Assembly: GCA_023264315.1 (NCBI GenBank)
Contig: JALQST010000119.1
Location: forward strand, 1-8,623
Origin: Nodosilinea sp. BSH.14
GTDB lineage: Bacteria; Cyanobacteriota; Cyanobacteriia; Phormidesmidales; Phormidesmidaceae
Direction of reading: 5' to 3'
DNA length: 8,623 nt
How positions within the stretch are numbered: the stretch's first letter is position 1; each line of letters begins with the position of its first letter. The notes beneath the pieces are model-generated. The model had not been told where the DNA came from, ran no database searches, and saw nothing but the letters and a program-made list of their open reading frames with translations. The translations under genes and the position numbers were made by a program. Shown here piece by piece: positions 5,549 through 8,623 of this stretch.

Positions 5549-5656
5549 TTAGCGAGCCGTAAAGCGCCTAGACCACCACAGCAGTGCGCCATAGACCAGC
5601 ACTAAATAGGCCACTGCTAGGACAGGAATGATCAGGGTAGGGGTATCAAGGGCCAT
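5549..5656 (-). CDS. Candidate single-transmembrane micro-protein (35 aa)
   Basis: The minus strand encodes 35 residues from ATG to TAA: a short N-terminus M-A-L-D-T-P-T, a single hydrophobic helix over residues 8-26 (containing P-V-L-A-V-A-Y-L-V-L-V-Y-G-A-L-L), then W27-W28-S-R-R and a basic end. The shape (one helix, aromatic belt, positive C-terminus) is that of the tiny subunits of thylakoid complexes such as PSI, PSII, cytochrome b6f or NDH-1. I cannot match it to a named one. An in-frame GTG three codons upstream is an alternative start; no Shine-Dalgarno sequence is visible. It would be convergent with the PRC-barrel gene, with a hairpin between them. It could be a chance open frame. 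Confidence 0.38.
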   Translation of the reverse strand: MALDTPTLIIPVLAVAYLVLVYGALLWWSRRFTAR

Positions 5657-5724
5657 GACAGTCACAAGGGGTAGGAGCGAAGAGGCAGCGAAGGCAGTCG
5701 TTCAGGCCTCAACACCCAAGAACG

Positions 5725-5746
5725 CCCCTAGGCAAAGATCTAGGGG
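5725..5746. repeat. Inverted repeat CCCCTAG/CTAGGGG
   Basis: A perfect 7-bp stem (5725-5731 with 5740-5746) around an 8-base loop GCAAAGAT. It overlaps the stop codon (5742-5740) of the minus-strand candidate frame 5740-5916 and could be its terminator or a protein-binding palindrome. No T-run follows on either strand. Confidence 0.5.
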
Positions 5747-5916
5747 AATATGGGTGAGGGGCACTTCGCCGTCATGCCGACATTTCCAGCACCCAGAACC
5801 TTCCGGTCTTTAGGGCCAAAAACCAGCAAACGACGATAGCAATAAGGACCATAGGCACAGGGATTCAGCCCTAGAATCCCGGCAACAAATACCGGAACCA
5901 AGGCGACCTTGAGCAA
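5740..5916 (-). CDS. Candidate small Cys-containing protein (58 aa), start uncertain
   Basis: A minus-strand frame is open from 5970 to the TAG at 5742-5740. Its most protein-like part has a hydrophobic stretch (V-A-L-V-P-V-F-V-A-G-I-L-G-L) followed by N-P-C-A-Y-G-P-Y-C-Y-R-R-L-L-V-F-G-P-K and ending T-A-K-C-P-S-P-I-F-P. There is no ATG. TTG at 5916-5914 follows AGGATCAGG and is the best start, giving 58 residues with C20, C26 and C52. It may be a short membrane-anchored or secreted peptide. A competing frame on the same strand (5772-5852, ATG, 26 residues, hydrophobic) overlaps it; I prefer the longer one but neither is secure. Confidence 0.3.
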   Translation of the reverse strand: MLKVALVPVFVAGILGLNPCAYGPYCYRRLLVFGPKDRKVLGAGNVGMTAKCPSPIFP

Positions 5917-6172
5917 CCTGATCCTATGGGTGGTCGTGACGCTTATCCACCTAGCACAACCCTGGAAGCACTAAGGACAGTCTGCACCGCCGAAACACGA
6001 CTGAGACCGACGAGCACTTAGACACCCTAGGGAAAATCACTGAATCATTCCCAGCACTAGCCCTAGGCAAAACCAGGGGCAACGGAAAAGTGAAAAATAA
6101 GAGACCTTACCGCGCCACTTACCTTAGAAAAGCCTTAGCGATATCCTAACACGCCATCCTGTGACTGGGAGC

Positions 6173-6193
6173 GGCATTGAAGAATTCCATGCC
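6173..6193. repeat. Short hairpin GGCATTGAA/TTCCATGCC
   Basis: Eight of nine base pairs form around the triloop GAA (6182-6184), with one T/C mismatch. It is isolated in the long gene-poor stretch, with no T-run and no adjacent gene end. It may be part of a non-coding RNA or may be chance. Confidence 0.35.
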
Positions 6194-6430
6194 AGACATT
6201 GATCCGTCCTAGCGCTTGTTCAGGATCACGCATTGCCTAGGCGTTGGGACAGAACACTGAGGCTGATTTTTAGCCCGTTTAGCCTGTTTTTCCAGAAATT
6301 CTCCCCAGAGTCAGACCCAGGAACCCTCCCTAAACCCATGGCTAAGGTCTGCCACATTCTGAGGGCTTAGCTTAAAATAACGGTAGACTATGTTAAAAAA
6401 CGTAACCATAATCGCCTCCCTCGGCAGTCC

Positions 6431-7402
6431 ATGACTTCAGTAACCTCCCTTTTCGCGCCGGTTGAGACTGATCTTGACCTCCTCACCCAAAACCTCAAGG
6501 GGTTAGTGGGGGCACGGCATCCCATTCTGTCCGCCGCCGCCGAGCATCTTTTTGGGGCCGGGGGCAAGCGCATTCGTCCGGCCATCGTGTTGCTACTGGC
6601 GAGGGCCACAATGCCTGATCAAGACATTTTGCCCAAACATCGGCGGTTGGCGGAGATCACCGAAATGATCCACACCGCCAGTCTGGTTCATGACGACGTG
6701 GTGGATGAGGCCAGCGTACGCCGGGGGGTGCCCACGGTTCATAGTCGCTTTGGCAATCGCATTGCCGTCCTAGCGGGGGATTTTCTCTTTGCCCAGTCTT
6801 CCTGGTATTTGGCCAATTTGGATAACCTGCGGGTGGTGAAGTTGCTGTCCCAGGTAATTATGGATTTGGCGGAGGGGGAAATTCAGCAGGGGCTAAATCG
6901 CTTTGATACCAGCCTTTCCATCGATGCCTATCTGGAGAAAAGCTACTTCAAAACCGCCTCCCTGCTGGCTAATAGCGCCAAGGCCACGGGGGTGCTGAGC
7001 GATGTTTCCGAAGTGACCATTAACCAGCTCTATGCCTACGGGCGCTACCTGGGGCTAGCCTTCCAAATTGTGGACGACATCCTGGACTTCACCAGTTCCG
7101 ATGAGGTGCTAGGTAAACCCGCCTGCTCTGACCTGAGAAGCGGCAACCTGACGGCCCCCGTCCTCTACGCCATGGAGGAGCACCCCTTCCTCGCCACCCT
7201 CATTGATCGGGAATTTGCCGAAGCATCGGATTTTGACCAGTCCATCGATCTCATCCACCGCAGCAACGGCATTCAGAAATCCCGTGATTTAGCCGCTGAA
7301 CAATCGCGTTTGGCGGTAGAGTGCTTGGCTTCCTTGCCGCCTTCGGCTTCCAAGCAAGCCCTGCAAGACATTGCCGACTATGTCTTGCGGCGGGTATTCT
7401 AA
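6431..7402 (+). CDS. sds: All-trans polyprenyl diphosphate synthase (solanesyl-PP type)
   Basis: A 323-residue trans-prenyltransferase that condenses isopentenyl diphosphate onto an allylic primer; in cyanobacteria this family makes the C45 solanesyl chain of plastoquinone-9. Visible motifs are G45-K-R (IPP binding), the first Asp-rich motif D88-D-V-V-D92, R-R-G at 97-99, the K174-T region, F211-Q-I-V-D-D-I-L-D219 (second Asp-rich motif) and G-K-P at 228-230. Small Ala83, five residues before the first Asp motif, fits a long-chain product. All catalytic Asp residues are present. The motif after the second Asp region reads G-K-P-A-C-S-D-L, with Cys where Gly is common. The start at M-T-S-V-T-S-L-F-A-P-V matches the cyanobacterial family N-terminus; no Shine-Dalgarno sequence is seen. 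The sugar kinase follows after 31 bases, so the two may share a transcript. Confidence 0.93.
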   Translation: MTSVTSLFAPVETDLDLLTQNLKGLVGARHPILSAAAEHLFGAGGKRIRPAIVLLLARATMPDQDILPKHRRLAEITEMIHTASLVHDDVVDEASVRRGVPTVHSRFGNRIAVLAGDFLFAQSSWYLANLDNLRVVKLLSQVIMDLAEGEIQQGLNRFDTSLSIDAYLEKSYFKTASLLANSAKATGVLSDVSEVTINQLYAYGRYLGLAFQIVDDILDFTSSDEVLGKPACSDLRSGNLTAPVLYAMEEHPFLATLIDREFAEASDFDQSIDLIHRSNGIQKSRDLAAEQSRLAVECLASLPPSASKQALQDIADYVLRRVF

Positions 7403-7433
7403 GCCCTAGGGTATTGTTTGACCATCATTCGCC

Positions 7434-8417
7434 ATGGCCCCACGGGTAATTTGTTTGGGCGAAGCTCTGATTGACCGCATCTTTGAGCGGCGTGACGGTC
7501 AGGGGACGCAGGCTCCTTTTTGGACGGATCACCCCGGTGGGGCTCCGGCGAATGTTGCCACGGCCCTCGCTAAGTTGGGTACCCCCTCAGCTCTGATCAC
7601 CTGCCTCGGTACAGATTCCCAGGGGCAACAGGTAGACCTGGCCCTCAAAGCTGCCGGAGTCGATATCACCGCCCTGCAATGGACAGCGGCTCATCCCACG
7701 AGAGTGGTACTGGTCAACCGCGATGCCCAGGGAGAAAGAACCTTCGTGGGATTTAGTTTGCCCGATCCCAGCCACTTTGCCGATGCTCATCTGGATGGGA
7801 ATCAGATTGACTTTGCCGCCCTTGGGTCAGTGCCGTACCTGGTCATGGGTACCCTAGGGCTGGCCTACGCAGCCACAGGGCAGAGTATGCACGCCGTCCG
7901 GGCCTGGGCTCGGCAAAACGCGGTGACAACGGTCATTGACCTCAACTGGCGACCCGTCTTTTGGCCGCAGCCCGATCAGGCCCTGTCCATCATCCCGGCT
8001 TTTTTAACCGGGGTTGATATTCTCAAACTCAACCGTGAGGAGGCAGAAACGTTCTTTGCCACCACCCAAGTGGATCAGATTCGGAAGAGACTCTCGGCCC
8101 AGTTGGTTTTGCTGACCGATGGCACCAACGGCTGCCACTATGCCACGGCTACCCACCACAGCCATGTCCCGTCCTACCGGGTGGACTGCGAAGACAGCAC
8201 CGGGGCGGGCGATAGCTTCCTCGCCGGGTTTCTCCATCAACTGGATGGTCAAGGGCTGACCTTACTAGACCATGAGGATAGCCTGCGGGATGCCGTTCAA
8301 TACGCCAATGCCGCCGGAGCCCTCACGGCCACCCAGCCCGGAGCCATGGCCGCCCAACCCGACACGAGGGCCATCGAGGCGTTTCTATACCTCCATAATC
8401 AACTTATGACAACCTAG
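7434..8417 (+). CDS. PfkB-family carbohydrate kinase, probable fructokinase
   Basis: A 327-residue cytoplasmic ribokinase-fold sugar kinase using ATP. The N-terminal strand is V-I-C-L-G-E-A-L-I-D, followed by the sugar-binding signature G35-G-A-P-A-N-V-A at 35-42 and the second PfkB signature D254-S-T-G-A-G-D260-S-F, in which the G-A-G-D forms the anion hole and D260 is the catalytic base. D169-L-N-W-R-P and L-K-L-N at 197-200 are further family landmarks. The length is normal. Cyanobacterial members with G-G-A-P-A-N-V are usually called fructokinases, which would feed fructose from sucrose breakdown into glycolysis, but substrate cannot be decided from sequence and other ketose or nucleoside substrates remain possible. 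It lies 31 bases after the polyprenyl synthase gene and 18 bases before the CYTH gene, so it is probably in the same transcript. Confidence 0.9.
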   Translation: MAPRVICLGEALIDRIFERRDGQGTQAPFWTDHPGGAPANVATALAKLGTPSALITCLGTDSQGQQVDLALKAAGVDITALQWTAAHPTRVVLVNRDAQGERTFVGFSLPDPSHFADAHLDGNQIDFAALGSVPYLVMGTLGLAYAATGQSMHAVRAWARQNAVTTVIDLNWRPVFWPQPDQALSIIPAFLTGVDILKLNREEAETFFATTQVDQIRKRLSAQLVLLTDGTNGCHYATATHHSHVPSYRVDCEDSTGAGDSFLAGFLHQLDGQGLTLLDHEDSLRDAVQYANAAGALTATQPGAMAAQPDTRAIEAFLYLHNQLMTT

Positions 8418-8435
8418 CGGAACTGAGGCAGACCC

Positions 8436-8623
8436 ATGGGGCAGGAAATTGAACGGAAATTTTTAGTCACCCATGATGCTTGGCGCACCCAGGTTTCAGG
8501 CCAGCGGATGCGCCAGGGCTACATTCCTACCCAAGATGCCCGAACGGTGCGGGTGCGGGTGGCCGGGGAGCAGGGCTACCTCACCCTGAAGGGGCCAGCA
8601 GTGGGAATGGTGCGCCCAGAGTT
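8436..8623 (+). CDS. CYTH-domain protein (triphosphate tunnel), N-terminal fragment
   Basis: The gene is cut by the right edge; 62 complete codons are visible. It begins M-G-Q-E4-I-E6-R-K8-F-L-V, the E-x-E-x-K signature of the CYTH/triphosphate tunnel metalloenzyme family, in which the acidic residues bind metal and the lysine the triphosphate. Q-G-Y-I-P follows, then T-V-R-V-R-V and Y-L-T-L-K-G, the basic strands that line the tunnel. Small bacterial CYTH proteins of this kind are often inorganic triphosphatases; thiamine triphosphatase or adenylate cyclase activity cannot be excluded. TGAGG at 8424-8428 lies 7 bases before the ATG and supports the start, 18 bases after the sugar kinase stop. 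Confidence 0.92.
   Translation, partial: MGQEIERKFLVTHDAWRTQVSGQRMRQGYIPTQDARTVRVRVAGEQGYLTLKGPAVGMVRPE

Larger units (their letters stand above)
5480..6430. other. 951-base stretch without a confident gene
   Basis: This gap between the PRC-barrel gene and the polyprenyl synthase gene holds no recognised gene. It contains two candidate minus-strand micro-genes (5549-5656 and 5740-5916), hairpins at 5488-5509, 5725-5746 and 6173-6193, and twelve CTAG tetranucleotides, about three times chance. The last 60 bases before the polyprenyl synthase gene are A/T-rich and should hold its promoter, but no clear -35/-10 pair can be picked. I saw no tRNA-like cloverleaf, no Yfr1 core motif and no transposon ends. 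Small regulatory RNAs are possible but cannot be called from sequence alone. Confidence 0.6.

Noticed and set aside
5628..5813. 61-codon plus-strand frame in the long gap
   Set aside because: No ribosome binding site, basic low-complexity translation, and it opposes the two better minus-strand candidates.
6226..6357. 43-codon minus-strand frame starting M-W-Q-T-L-A
   Set aside because: No ribosome binding site and no recognisable features; kept out as probable chance.
6367..6393. Promoter -35/-10 pair for the polyprenyl synthase gene
   Set aside because: TATGTT and TAGACT are possible -10 boxes, but no acceptable -35 at the right spacing was found.
1..8623. Mobile element, CRISPR, tRNA or toxin-antitoxin content
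   Set aside because: No transposase motifs, no spaced repeats, no cloverleaf and no paired small toxin-like genes were found; the window looks like ordinary chromosome.

Overview
The window is cyanobacterial chromosome. The evidence is psaE (photosystem I), ndhO (a subunit found only in photosynthetic NDH-1), a solanesyl-diphosphate-synthase-type polyprenyl synthase, and a V4R-protein/Ser-Thr kinase cluster that matches in gene order the photosystem II assembly proficiency (PAP) cluster known from Synechocystis 6803 (slr0144-slr0152). The DNA looks GC-rich for a cyanobacterium, and I saw no HIP1 octamer (GCGATCGC). That would suit a Leptolyngbya/Phormidium-like lineage, but genus is a guess. 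I see no transposase, phage gene, CRISPR array, tRNA or rRNA.

Left part (1-2491, minus strand): five co-directional genes in the order V4R protein, small hypothetical, helical hypothetical, second V4R protein, Ser/Thr kinase (cut by the window edge). Spacing is tight, with one 4-base overlap and one 7-base gap, so this is very likely one operon. Compared with the Synechocystis cluster, the ferredoxin-type genes and the slr0151-type gene that lie before the kinase there are absent here. The second V4R copy has lost one cysteine of the family's Cys triad.

Middle (2492-2982): a 491-base divergent intergenic region between the operon and psaE. It holds a perfect 18-bp inverted repeat, an 11-bp-period direct repeat on each side, and a minus-strand coding-like stretch interrupted by one TGA that may be a gene remnant.

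Right part (2983-8623, plus strand): psaE, mutM (GTG start), ndhO and a PRC-barrel protein, then a 951-base stretch with no confident gene, then a polyprenyl synthase (sds), a PfkB-family sugar kinase and the start of a CYTH-domain protein. The 951-base stretch contains two possible minus-strand micro-genes, several hairpins and an unusual density of CTAG.

Functionally, the window groups photosynthetic electron-transport parts (PsaE, NdhO, the plastoquinone side-chain synthase), presumed photosystem II assembly factors, and housekeeping genes (DNA glycosylase, sugar kinase, triphosphate-tunnel enzyme). The least explained parts are the two long intergenic regions and the compact form of the PAP-like operon.
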